Assembly (NCBI RefSeq): GCF_019925205.1
Contig: NC_083560.1
Span: forward strand, 124,469,062 to 124,533,061
Direction: 5' to 3'
Length of the DNA: 64,000 bases
Source of the DNA: Metopolophium dirhodum
Taxonomy: Eukaryota > Arthropoda > Insecta > Hemiptera > Aphididae
A model generated the notes under the pieces. That model was given only the letters and a program-made list of their open reading frames with translations. It ran no database searches and was not told the origin of the DNA. The position numbers and the translations under genes are program-made. Position 1 is the stretch's first letter, and the number at the start of each line of letters is the position of its first letter. Shown piece by piece: positions 30,431 to 44,695 of this stretch.

Positions 30431-33400
30431 AGAAACATTTTAAGTGGTTACACACTCTTATATACACGGACTCTTTGGCTCTTACAAATACAGATTACTA
30501 TGTTTTGGCTCAGCAATCTAAAAGCAATTGTTTTCTTTGAGTAAATTAATTTTTAAACACATATTTTTCAGTGTATAGGCCAAGTACCCAAACCGTCACT
30601 TCCGATGTATGTATAAAATGTGGTACCTATCTATATCAGTAAATTTGAGTGTAATCATTTATCAGTTACCAGCAGCTGCTTCAAACCGTATCAATGCATT
30701 TTCTTCAAAGATTCTTGCCGTGGTGTCTATAAAAAATATTGTCAGACCAGGCTGCTTGACGCAGCAGAAAAAAACGTACCTTAACGCGTATATATATATA
30801 TATAGATATATAGAATGTACCCATATATATTTTTTTTATATTAATAAAGAAATATTCAACATTATTTCACTTCACTTATTGCATGTTTGTATTATTAATG
30901 TCTAAATACAATTAATATAATTTAATTAAGCCACCAAATCATACATATAATGCCCGTTATAAGCATACTCGGGAGTCGGGACCATATTATTTTATGTACC
31001 TACCTATTCGTACATTTCTATATTCAATTTTAAACTAATCATTATCATTTTTATTATATTATCAATAATTTAAAATAAATTGTTTCTGCCATTATTATTA
31101 TAGTTACCTAATGTAATTTAGGATAACACTTGTCAGGTATATTATGCATTATTGTTTACACATTATGATTTAATAACTAATAGTTTACAAATTCTGCGAT
31201 TACTATAAGTTTTATATCACGTATATAACACCTTAAAAACACCGTTAATTCACCTTTCACAATATTGTCATAAGTCATAACTAATACCTATTATTATATA
31301 TTTGTTATTAATAACTATATAGTTTGTTTTTGTATAAATACTTAATTTACACATTTATAGCTTACAATATTATATTGACCTATTTTTTAATATTGAATTT
31401 TCACTTCCACACAGTCATTACCTTTGAGGTGACTTTTTGATGGCTACTGTTTTAACAATTATTATTGTAATTGTACTGTAAGTCTGTAATATAAATTGTC
31501 GATAGTTGGAAATAAATAAATAATATTATTATTAATAAAAAAACGATATTTGTGTGTATGTAAGTGATCTACAGCCAAGTCTATGACACTACACTCACGG
31601 CTGTGAATTTAGGTTCATAGGAAATTCTATAGGTACCTGAGGACCAGGGGATATGTACCTTGAAAACAATTTTTAAATTTTTTATTATAAAAAGGGGCTC
31701 ACGAGGATTTGTTGGCTCATGTAAATCAATTTTTTGTTTATTTGCATAGGGTTGCCACTGGTTATAGCAAATAATAAAGTTATTTTGATTGGATATAATT
31801 TCAGACCTCCTTTTTATACATGGTCAAAATCACCAAAATTATTGTATTAAAAATACTTGAAGTTAACATTTAACAGAGTCTAAAACAAGGTAACTCTGGT
31901 TTTCGGTAGATTTCCACTGGCATTGTTTAATTTTTCACTGGTAACGTCATACAGAATCAACTATATAATAATTAATAAATATTTTATTACTTACTTTTTA
32001 CGTTTCAACACACAACTATTAAATATAGGTTGACTCACGAACCACAATTATTTTTTTTATTGTATATATTTGTCATAGGTTATATAAAATAAAATAGTTA
32101 TTAATTATTATCATATAGGATATCATTTTATAGGTACTTATATTTTATATTTAGTCAAAACAACCTAAATAACTATTTACTGTGTTAAAAATCTTTGCAG
32201 TTTACAACTTACTGTCAACAAAATGTATTTATTGAATGTAAAAATAATACACAAGTTGTTTAATGTGTATAAGTTAAATAATATTTGTAAATAAAATATT
32301 CATAAAATAATATGGTATGTATCAAATATTCAAATGTCAAAATATACTGAATTAATTGTAATAAGTAATAATAATATAATATTGATATTACTAAAATGTA
32401 TGATATACTTATTTATATAACTTCTATTATCTTAGTCTATGCTTATAAAATATACTAAAAATATATACCCTAAAGATCCGATATTTGCGTCATACATTAT
32501 ACATACATATCTAAGTTGGTAGTTTAAATTTCATAATTTACTTCAGGGCTTACATTATTATATGTCCAAATTAATGATTTACCTTCTTATTGATTGACAC
32601 AATATAGTACCTTTATAATATTTTCATTAAATATCTGGTAGTCATTTCTAATATTATTTATTTTTAAAATATTCATAAAATCAATACCAATGATTTTTGT
32701 TTGAAATCATTTTAATCTTTTAATTATTCTTGGAAAGGGAAAATAAATCAATGGAGATACAATTAGCTATATGTAGCAGTATAAGTTCTGTTTTAAAATA
32801 AATAGTACAACAAAAAATCAAATCGTTTACTAAATTATTTACTAAACTTTAAAATCTCTATTTATACCCATTATATTTTTCAAAACTTGGCGCCTATGTG
32901 ATTCGTAATGTTTCTTACACATGTTTATTTGAAAAAAATATCAACAATTGGAGACCACAACAAATAAACAAATAAATGATAATTTTACCAGTATATATTT
33001 TTAACTAGGTAATTTATAAGATTATATTATGTCATAATTAATCCATGAATACTTTTTTTTTTTGTTCAGGGGTGGAGGTTGTTAAGCCCTCTTGACCTCC
33101 CCCTACAACCACACCACTGCAGGTATAATAGATACTGGATAAATGAACTAGTATAATATAATAAACAACTGTTTTTGAATATTGTAATACAATATATTTA
33201 ATTTAAAATCACTATATATTTCAATCTTGTCTACATTATCATTAACACTATACAAAAGAAATTAATATCATATCATCATTATTATTAACTTAACAACTAA
33301 CGACTTTACACAATTAATACACACATAAAATAATAATAATAATAATAATAATATAATGATCATGATTTAATAACATACAGATTTATAGCTTAATTAAGTG

Positions 33401-34180
33401 AAATACAATAATATATCTACATAATATTATAATATCCGGAAATTTAAATACGACTGAACCAGCAGTATTATAATATTATATAATACATACGCACACAAAA
33501 TGCATTATAATTGTGTCTAAGTAGGTAAGATGTCATTATGTATCCGTCTCATTATTATAATATAATATCCGAGGATCAAACGCAAATAAAAATAAGAATT
33601 TTAGGTATAATTTCATGGCACGGAGCTAAATCGATGGAAATGAACATGTTATCAACCGGGATATATTAATGACAATACATTTTAAAAATCAAAACAATAT
33701 TATATTGTACTGCAGGAAATGGACATGGCAGGTGAAGACTACTTTATATGAAACTTATTTTAAACTGAATACCTGGTGATGTATGAATAATGAATATGCG
33801 TGTTAGAGCTGTGAAGATGTTTAAAAAACAAACTCAACGAGGAGCAGTAGTCTGAACCCCCTAAACCACCACCCGTGGACCATACGTCACTGGTCACCTG
33901 CACGTCCACGAAAACAAAAGTCCATCGTCCTTATACGCGGACGTCCGATAATTATTTTGATTTTAACGCAATAGACGGGTATAATAAAGTTAGTAGGTAC
34001 TCGTCTTCAGTTCGTTATGTGTCTGATGTTTTAATCGATTGTCGTCTGATCGATCAACGATTGAAATAATGTTTATATTATTGTTATTGTTATTAATAAT
34101 ATCCCCTGCTTCAACATTTATAATATAGATTCTAGACGAACCAAGAGTCGGAGACGTGTCATTTTATATTATTGTTTTAC
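30431..34180. other. Intergenic, AT-rich
   Basis: No gene was recognised. A 57-bp minus-strand segment at 30670-30726 has splice-like borders and an open frame but no identified partner (see findings). A patch at 33060-33130 (ggggtggaggttgttaagcc) is probably a repeat fragment. Poly-TAA runs occur near 33331-33352. ORFs at 30609-30905 and 33875-34069 on the plus strand show no family features. Confidence 0.5.
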
Positions 34181-34189
34181 CGGAAGATA

Positions 34190-34587
34190 CCCGTTTCTGC
34201 CAAAAATATTTTGAAAACCATTTTTATGTAGGTCATAATATATGTCAAGTACAATACTTAAAATTCAATTTAAAATACAAGAGTCAAATGAAACTAGTAT
34301 AGGTACACCTTTGGTAAAACAATTTCTTTTAATAATGTGATTTTTAAAGAAATATGATAATTTACTAGTATAATTTATATTTTTGTGAAATGTTACTATA
34401 TATTGAACATTTGAATCTATCTAATATGTAAGTACTTACCTACTTTACTATAATATTTTAAGTTTTATTTTAATAATTATATGCAATCAATTTTCTACTG
34501 TTAAATTTTTGCACTTATATCTACATGGTTATTAAACAATATTAGCAGAAATGTATTTACAAAAATTGATATTTTGGCAGAAACGGG
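34190..34587. mobile_element. MITE with 16-bp perfect inverted ends
   Basis: CCCGTTTCTGCCAAAA (34190-34205) and TTTTGGCAGAAACGGG (34572-34587) are perfect inverted repeats bounding a 398-bp AT-rich segment. The match may extend a few bases outward (GAtaCCC/GGGaaTC). There is no ORF. The target duplication is not clear. Its right end resembles a tRNA B box by chance (GGTTCGATTCCC), but no tRNA folds. Confidence 0.65.
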
Positions 34588-34724
34588 AATCGAACCTCAA
34601 TCGCTTTTGGTGGAAACATCCCATAATGCGTAAATCTGGGAGCTGTTTATTTTGGTATAACCTAACATACTATTATTACTACCGATAGCTAGACAGCTGA
34701 TGATAATAATAGTATGCAATATTA

Positions 34725-34775
34725 TGTTATTGTTTTTATTATTGTTATTATTATTATTATTATTACTATTATTGA
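34725..34775. repeat. ATT/TTA microsatellite
   Basis: A run of att triplets with a few interruptions. A poly-Asn ORF across it on the minus strand is an artefact of the repeat. Confidence 0.85.
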
Positions 34776-36390
34776 TGATATTGTTATATTGTACCAATGG
34801 TTCAACAATAGGCGGATAATTTCATATACGCATGATACCTATTACCTGGTATAATATATGGTAGGTAGGTATAATAATTATTAACCGCATAGCTATGATT
34901 ACGTACTGTGACATGTTTTAAGCATGGTTACGATATTTTTGAAAAAAAAAGATAATAATAAAAAAATTATGAAAATAAATAAATGAAAGAAGGAATTACC
35001 TATGTACGTTTATAAAAGAGCTTCGATGCTTTACGTTTTTCGTTCTTAGATCTGACATGAGCACGTTAGGTACTTTTTATTATTGTGACATAGGTCCTGA
35101 GTGTACTGCATTAAATATTACAGGTATTGGGCAACTAACTATACACCATGCGATTATATATAATATTAAATGTTAGGTATAAGTATAATAATGTATAGTC
35201 TACAATATGGCGCAGTAGACTTTATAATACGATATTACTTATGTAGGAGAACAACCCACGAAGACATATTTTTATGAAGAGAATCGAAGGACATAATATA
35301 TTATTTAGTATACAATATTATAATATGAGTAATGAGTATATGGGTAAATTATATTAACATGGATGATATGTGTTTATAATTAAAATAAGATGATACCCTT
35401 ACGTATTATTATAACATATTATGCGTTATGTAATATATTATACATAAACAAAATTGTTGAGCAATTATTTATTTTGTTTGTAACTTACAAATACAAGAAA
35501 AAAACTACCTAAACCCTATATAATATGTAAAAAAAAAATGATACCAATATTATTTTATACAGTGGACAAGTTTTCACATAGGTATTTCATGGGTCTAATA
35601 AATAAAAATAATATACTACATGGAAAATAAGTATTTATATGATAATTTTTTTACAGTTTTTACCTACTACTAATTATAATTATAAATGGAGTACCTACAT
35701 AATTTTGATTATAATTTTTAATTGATTAATTAAATTACTACAATAGTCTGAATTCAGTGTTTTAATGTCGATAACCACCAGCAGTAGGTACACTGTATAT
35801 CTAATAATAATATATAACATGCCGATTAAATCATTAAGAACACGAATATTGATATTAGTACACGACGTAGGTATACTTAATTAAAAATTGGTGATCGCGG
35901 GTGATGACGTATCGTAATGGTCTGATGATTTTAAAATTATATTTTGTATTTTGGCACGTATTTTGCAAAAGTTAGAATATTAAAATCAGTTATGGATTGT
36001 ACAGGGGTATGGACATCGTTATCGACATAATATAATGTTTAAATCGTGTTGACAGAACGCTTACGAAAAAATAAAATAAAAATAAAATCTGCTGGCTATT
36101 TTAGTAAATTTTGATTTGGTTGTAAAATATTTGAATGTGTATTTGTATATGAGTGTGTATGCGTGAGTGTGCGCATCACGACGTGATTGATGCATAAAAC
36201 ACAAATTGGGAATAATTATACACGTAGTTCAAAAAAATCGTGTCAATTATAAAAAAAAACTCGACGTAGGTTTATCGTTTATGGTTGTGCAAACAAACGT
36301 TAAGTTAAGATTTAATCTTATAAGTCATGACTAAAATACGCCGCTTGCAGGTAATAAATAACATTTTACTACACAAACTTGAATATTTGC
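34776..36390. other. Intergenic, downstream of the secreted-protein gene
   Basis: AT-rich sequence without recognised features. A minus-strand ATTAAA at 36316-36311, about 75 bases beyond the stop codon, is a weak candidate poly(A) signal for the gene to its right. Confidence 0.45.
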
Positions 36391-39300
36391 TTAGATGAGG
36401 GATGTAATTAATCTGGCTTTGAAGTTCACTATCCGTTCGGTGGTCTGGGCCAATCTCTGAAAAGGAAAAAAACACACAACGACGGTTGTTAATAGATATT
36501 TATGTAATGCGGTCACATAATAATAAACATATTACCTCGTCGCCTGTTTTGTGGGCGGACATTTTTTATAAATATTATTTTTACTATTATTCGAGTTTCG
36601 TCATAATATTTCGACTGCGTCGGCTTTTCGTAAGATATACTTTTAAGTACTTTCGAATATAATATAATAAAATATGTTCGGCAAGCTGCACGCGTCTCAT
36701 CGTTAGTATAATATATTATATTATGCGCACCGAACATATAATTAATATTGTCGAAATTTTATATTCTAGAGGTAAATGTGATGTAGAATTATACGTTTTG
36801 TAAAAATTCGAATTTGACTAGTTTTCATATTGTCTTACAGTTTCGTATCCTTTTGAGAATTTTGATGCATAATAATCAAATACCGCTCGAGTCCTAGATT
36901 ATTTATGAGTTTTATAAGTGTTTACATTTTAGATGAGAGGACTGTGAAGTATAGCGTATAGCACAGTTACACACGGATATGACTGGCACTAACATGTTCC
37001 GCTCATCCAAACTTTAAATACTTAAAAGTAAGACAAATTAACTACGGGGATAAAATTTGATGATCCTGGCATTCTATTTTCTAGTAAATCAAAATTTCCG
37101 GAGAATTATTCTGCTTCAGAATGTATGAAATAAAAGCTTATTACGTTAAAAAAATAGCCAAAAATTCCATTTTTTTTTAAATGTCATGTTATAACAAAGA
37201 ATCACATTGTATGTAATTCGTATAATATTATCACACGAATTCGCGGATGAGGCTTTTCAATAAACGCTGAACTTTATAACTCACCAGTATCAAGTCTTGG
37301 ACCAAATTGGCCACTCCCCTGTTGGCGATTACGAATATTCTCGTCAGTGGTCCGGGTACGCCGACACTATATCCGTCTTCCTTGGCATTCACGTCCGCGT
37401 GCACCTCTTGGGCTTCGCCTGCTTCAGCCGGTACCGAGTCGGCCGACTCGTCTCTGTCTTGGTTTGCCCCACTTCCAGCCACCAACTGTCGTGGGACCAA
37501 AACACACAGAAAAAAGGATCATAGTTGGCATTTCTCGGTGATTATATAATAATATACATTGCTATGTACAATAATAATTATTAATATAGCGTAGGTACAA
37601 TTTGTTTTGGTTATTGTGTTTTGTTTTTGTTTTTTTCTATGAAATTATTTTTTGTCTGTGTTGATGATTTTGGTCGAGATTGGTGTTGGTACACTATACG
37701 GTAGGGTAGAGCACGTTGTGTGTTGTAATCAATTAAAAATATCGAAAATTCAGTATTATAATATAGGTCTCTATATTATTGGCTGATAGACCACCCTCAA
37801 CTCTTACAGATCTATAATAATAATATATTTCATATTTACATGATATTAACTGTGTAATATATTTGAATAAATTGTACACAGCGTGTGTAGTAATATTATT
37901 ATAACATTAAAGAAAAACTCGGAATGGTACGATTGTTATTTATTATTATCAATAATGAACAAGACGTGAGACGCGATAAGTATGAATGTACAACACATGT
38001 ATTATAGTCATTGATTAATTTTAATAATCAATGATAATTAAGCCATCTCGTTCAAGTTTAATATCAAACAAAAAACAAATTGAGCCACATTCATGACTTT
38101 ATAATATGTTGTTTATAATTGCATCATGTTAGACGAATATGGTTTTAAAATCATATATTATAAACAGGCTTAAATTATTTAATAAACTGAGTATAATATA
38201 ATATTTATTTTTGGTATAAATATGTATGGAATTTAATTACATACATGTAAATTATAAATTATTAATTGTGTGTATAATATATATTACAATCCAGGCAAAT
38301 CAGAGTTGAGAGCGTTCGTTCGATGGCTAGTAGGTACATTGTTAATTTTTAATATTATGTCAAAATAATTTTCTGATAACATTTTAATTCAATATAGTTC
38401 TAAATGCTATTATTATAACACGTTGTATAATTTTTAATGTTTACACAACTTACGATATAAATGTGTATGTACCCACTAGATATTTTTTATATGATATGTA
38501 TGTATGTGATATATTGCTCAAGTACATTATACAGATTTAAATGTTTATTTATTTGTATAGTTGCAGAGAAATTAAATATTATATTATGGTAAGTATATTG
38601 ATTTTATCTGATATTAAGGGGGAATAGTCCACTCCGTTTTACTGGACAATGAATTTGAAAAACTAATTACTTTTTTCCTGTCGAAATTATTGTTATGTAT
38701 ATATTTTACATCCACTTTTAAAAATAAAAACCAGTTATGTGCATTGATATTGTCATTCATAAAAATAGAAGGCGTCATACTGCAGTTTCGTAAAATTGAT
38801 ATCAATTGTGTTACAAGTAGTACATATTGTTTAATTGTTGTTTAACATAATCCAGATGTAGCCGATGTAGGTGATGCATTATAATAATATTATACATAAA
38901 TATGAGTTTTGATATTGGCAAATGCTTGTTTTTAGACGCACTAACGAACGATGACAGTTTATGTCACGAATTGCACTGGGTTATTACATAATAGTGGTTA
39001 GTGAAAGTAGAATTGATCACTTGACTTCCATCATACACCCAACGAGTTTATATTTTTCAACAAAACGATAATTTATAATGTTTAAATGATTATTTATGGT
39101 ATTATAACAAGTGTTGTACCTAATCAATTTTTAGTGTGATAAATCGTGTTTTATTACCTACATTGTACATTATTATTGGGAAGGAGTGATAGTGCGCACA
39201 ATATAGTGGCATCCTTGATTTTTAAGATGAATTTTTTTTTAATTTCGGGAGCTACATATTAAAAAAATCTAAAAAAAAAATGTTTGACTAGGAATTAAGT

Positions 39301-42300
39301 TATTTACCGATGGATATTGAAGAGGCTGTGCGAGTGTTAATGTGTTTGGGTCGGTGCCTGCGACCACTCTGTAGAAACCACCGGCAGCCCTAGCTGCTCT
39401 GTCCGCTCCCCTCTATTGAAAACCAAAAAATCTTTTTTTGCCTCAAACCATATTTTTTTAAGACCTTTTCTTTTTTCTTAAGAAAAAACCCTTTGTTGAC
39501 CGCGTTGTATAAGAATTCATTTTTAAACATTATATGTAAACCACTTGTTAAAGCAAACTATTCAATTATGGGTTGGTACTTGAAAAAAAAAACAAGCGCA
39601 TTGACTTGTTTTTTTTCTCATTAAACGTGTGACACGATTTACTAAATACGATTAGTTCAATTTAGATCAGCGACAGGCAAACAACTTTTGTTAAATTATG
39701 TGAGCACATAAAATACGCTAATTAATTTAATAGGTAACAAGGTCGACAAAGGGTTAGGATAACATTTCATTCGACGAGAGCAAACTAAATCATTATGGTA
39801 CAAAAAACTATATTACATAATTATGTACACCTCCCCCAGGTGGCTGACCACGATGACCAGAACGATAAATTTATTATATCTCGCGGTCGTACTACATTAA
39901 TATGGGTACCTATACTGGTGCTATAATATGTGGTGATTCAGAATGACCGTTTACTTATACATCGTATTTTAGTATTTATCAACTCCGATGACTGCACTCA
40001 TTATTTGTGCAATATAGGTCAACATTTGTTGAGTCTTATCATTTAATTGGTTTTACATTTTTAATAATTTATTTTACGCCTTTCACTAATACACGAGAAA
40101 AATATATTGAATTACTGCACTTTCGTCATTTTATGATATTGCACTGTTACTTTGGCACTACAATATTTTATGTTCAAATGAAAACATGTTTGAAATTTTA
40201 TTAAATTCGTTTTGAAAGATCCTCAGAATAATGAACGTGATCGCATCAGTTTGACATGCATGACAATTTATCATAAGTTCAGATTTCTAAATGTTTGATC
40301 TCTGCTCACGTCATTAAAATACATAATTTGTGTATTGAAACTGTTTTTTGAAAGTATTATTAAAATACTACTATTATAAAATTATTAATAGTAGGTACAT
40401 ACTGTAAATAGATAGAATTCAATTGGATTGATAGTAATAATAATTTTTAAAAAAACAATTATATTAATCTAAATACTTCTATTGTTTTCTCTTTAATCTT
40501 GGATGAACAATTTATGATTATTAATATAATTCTATACAAAAATATTATAATATATTATATACAAAAAAAAATGCATGAAAAGTTGTATAAAGATAGTAAA
40601 CTGTGTTATAATGGTTCAACATTTCATAATCTAATATTTAGGTGCTATATAATTTATGTCAGTGCATAGAACTATAGTCGAAGATTATAATTTTTAAATT
40701 GTTTTATGGTGTTTGGAATTCTTAATTTTCCAATTTATCATATATCTTTTCCATGTCTCCGTAATCAATAAAAAGCGTATGGTTATTCCATTACCTATAG
40801 TTTCTCAGTTGGATAATCAAATCTAAACAATTTGATTCATTAGGTAGAAACACCTAACACTTGCATTTTTTATCCAAATTCGCTCTACATTTTATTAGTT
40901 TTCGTACTGCAGCTGCGACTTACTTAATGTGGTTAACGCCTTAGAAACGCCAACAAAACGTACCTATAGTTCATTGTATAACTCGACCGTAAAACCGTTT
41001 CAAGTTTATATATTGTAGGTAATGCAATTGACAGGTTTCAAGTAAAAGTTGTCCTATAGGTAGGTTTTTTTTAACAAATGAAACACGATATCCTATTATT
41101 ACAAAGTGGGCGTTCGGTTTTCTTAAGAATTCGTTGGAATATTGGCCTTGTTAGATGGCCGGTGAATGTTCTTCGTTCATATGATAATTATTGATAATAC
41201 ATGGTAATACTGAGCGGGCACTTATTTCATTAGCGGTTGACCCACCGTCATTTTTATCACTGTGATCAATTGGAAATATTACACTATCTATTTATAATTG
41301 TTACCCGCACAATCAACATGTGGAATCTACAGAATTGTACCTCGTAAAACTACCGTAGATGCATTAGACAATATTATAAAGCTTACAGCGAAACGTTACC
41401 GAAACCGCGGCCTCGGAGATTCAGTGATAATATTAATGAATGAGGCTAATATTGCGTTATTGTTAATTTTCGTTCGGAAAAATTTTACTTTACATTAGTG
41501 GTGCGTTCATAGTAAATAAATATTATTATAAAGTGTGATATAGTTAACTAATCGGCACGTCGTTTTGTATGACGTTTAGTAGGTAGTACCTATGGCATCG
41601 GACGAGTTGTAAGCTTGTAAAAAAGGTACGGTAATCGTAAGCGTATCATTGTACATTTGATATTGCAGTTTTGGTGTTTTAGGACCGCACAAGATTCTAC
41701 ATTCGTGCGTATTCTTATAATATATAATATTATACAAGTGTGCGGATGAATTATAATTATGTGATTTTAGGACGTTATTGCAGAGATCGTGGTGTCGAGT
41801 GTTTAAAAGCTTAAAATAGTGTGTTGTACAGTATTATATTATTATATTAGACTGAGTGCCTGAGTGTTTCTACTGCGTCCCAAAAACATATTGATAAAAA
41901 TCCACAATATTGCGACAGGTGGGCGGAGCTCCTCTACTTTTTTATGAAATATAAGACGTAATGTATAAATTAATATACATTTAATTAATTGAACAGTTAT
42001 TTTTATTTGAAAAAAAATGTTTATATTGTTAATAATATATTTATAATAATAACAAATAATAATATTTCACTTATAAGGAGTCGTTAATGGCATAGGTACC
42101 TCTATGGGTACTCTTAAATTTTAGTTTTTTATTTGAGGATTGATGGTTTGTGAGATGGGTATCCAAAAAGTAGGTTGAGTTCCATTATTTCAAGGGACGC
42201 TAATTTTTTTCAAGTCCGAGAGTCTTATCTGTTATTATTTTTTGAACGTTTAGTGCGTTCAATTTAATTAAGACTTATTAACTTGTTAATGCCCATTACC

Positions 42301-44664
42301 CTTACAATAAACAAGGAACAAAAAAAAAATCAATATTATGATCTATCTGGACGCAATTTTATCGTGTTTGAAATAAACATGTAGGTGGTCGTCAAGTTCC
42401 ATCTGGATACTGATCAGACACAATAGTTATCTGCTCTTATCAATTCGGGACGCAAGTAGTAGGTATGTGAATACAGCGTCATATTATACATAAATAGGTA
42501 ATAAGCATTTTTTCGTTTTAGATCATATATTAGATGATATTATGATATATAACAGTTGGTCGTGTTTTTGCAGTTCCGTAACAAAATCGGAAAAGAGAAA
42601 AAGTAGGCAACGTACACACGTCATATAATGAAAAAATAACGGCGTGTATATGTATATATATAATTACACTCACTCGGATCAAGTCGAATAAAAAGTTGCC
42701 GGATCCACCGCCGGCTCCTCCTCGCAGGTTGAATAAGAACCGTTTGTTCCTGGGGTCTTCTTCCGCGACCGTCTCGGCTTGGGCGTCGTCGCCGGCGTTC
42801 GACGACAAAGCGTTATCAGATGACACGTCGTTATCTAAAACACAACACCATACCAGCCCGTTATATTATTATTTTTCTTTCTGCGGACACAGAAGGGATA
42901 CAGAAATATCCAGTGTGACCGTCAATAATCGAGATCACGCACCTTTAAGCACACATATTATTATACCATATATTATTATACCATATTACATATATAATAT
43001 ATATATATATATATATGTAATAAATATATTACATATATCGACACAGACCATTTCAATACGCCACCGCCGCCGTACCTTTGGTAATTTTTTTGTTTTACTC
43101 TTTTTACGAAAGTATTCCTAGGACAATCGGCGCGGGCAGTTAATGGAATTACTGTGGTTCCAATGAAGTGTTTGTGTGGGTGGGTGTAAAGATACGATAC
43201 GGACAATATTATATGTATATAATATATATAGACATATAGTATCCACTAGGTGATGATAATAATAATAATAATAAGCGTGCTATACATATAATACTCACAA
43301 CGTGAGCGTGTTTCGTGTGCAACCGTGGTTGATGTTTTAAGTACGGTACTTATGGTCTTCGGTGTCGGTATTGTAAACCAACACTGTGCAGCCTTACATG
43401 TATTGTGCGCACAGATCATATACAGAGCGACGATACAATATTATATCAATGTATTAATTATTAATTATAATAATATATCGATGTTGCCAAGGGCGCCTGA
43501 AGTTAATGTAGTGGGAGGGGGATGATCTACCAGCCCGGCAGCCCACCGTATTTTGGGCGATGATGGCAAACCGCGTTTCTATCGAATAAATTGGTCCGAC
43601 CACTTGCTGCACTTGTGACTTACGCGCGCAGGCACCCTTGGACATCATAATATTATCATAATCAGTTCGATTGAACGACACGACGAAGCAGCTGACGGTC
43701 GTGGTTTCATACAGCCGACTATCGGTAAATCGAACGAAGATAATAATATTATTGGAATAATAACGATATTGATAATCCCATTAAAACTGTCGTGTACGAC
43801 GTTTATGTGCCATTCCCCTTGGACTGTTCGAGTTACCGACGGTCGATTGTATCATACAGACACCGCGTGTTATTGCACATTATTCTGATACAGAGATATT
43901 ATTATTTCAGGAACTTTATACATAGGTACTATTATTATTACAATGTATAATATTATTAATATTCAAGCATTTTTTTCTAGTTAGAAGATTAAAATATAAC
44001 AAATAATATGTAAAATAAACAGTATAATGTACCTAAATCTATTTAATATATAGTCTGAAATTACATAGATACAACGATTATACAATACTCGTGTTATATT
44101 ATATACAAATCGTTTTCGACCTAATGATAATCACAAATGTAAGTTTTTGGTTTACTAATATTATACTAATATATTATAGTATTATGTGACTTTGTGTGGG
44201 AGTACAATAATAGACGTTTTTTCTTTCATTAAATTATTTAAAACGGCAGCCAGCACCAACCACAACATTGGATCTTTAATTAAATTCGATTTTCCTGCAG
44301 TTATATAGCGTGGACACTTTGTATTCGATATACTATTGACGCTTTGAATAACGTCCGGCTAATTACAGCAGTCGGTGTCACTAAATTTGCAAGAAAATCG
44401 AACTTAATATCATGCTCGCAGTTACTCTCGAACACGATATAATATAATTTCTAATATTACTATATGTACATCTAAGATCGACGTTAAGCTATATGGCTAC
44501 ACATCGGTTCACCAACTGACTAAAGGTCGTTGGCAGATCAAAATGAATGTGGGCCGAAGAGTTTTCAATCGGACCGAATTCAATTTGGCCATCGAAATAA
44601 CAGTGCCGTTCAAGCGATTTGATTTCAACGGTTTAACTCTAATCCGTGTCGTCTCATATTATTA

Positions 44665-44695
<31 letters not shown>

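Noticed and set aside
34560..34625. tRNA-like B box GGTTCGATTCCC on the minus strand
   Set aside because: The T arm does not pair, no A box or acceptor stem was found, and the sequence is the end of a MITE with perfect inverted repeats.
34597..34797. Poly-Asn minus frame
   Set aside because: Produced by the ATT/TTA microsatellite.
37297..37549. Three overlapping plus-strand frames
   Set aside because: All are antisense shadows of exon 7 of the secreted-protein gene.
41298..41498. 66-codon plus-strand frame
   Set aside because: Mildly protein-like in the middle, but no proper start, no clear donor and no partner exon.
42696..43121. 141-codon plus-strand frame
   Set aside because: Antisense to exon 5 of the secreted-protein gene, then runs into a TA microsatellite.
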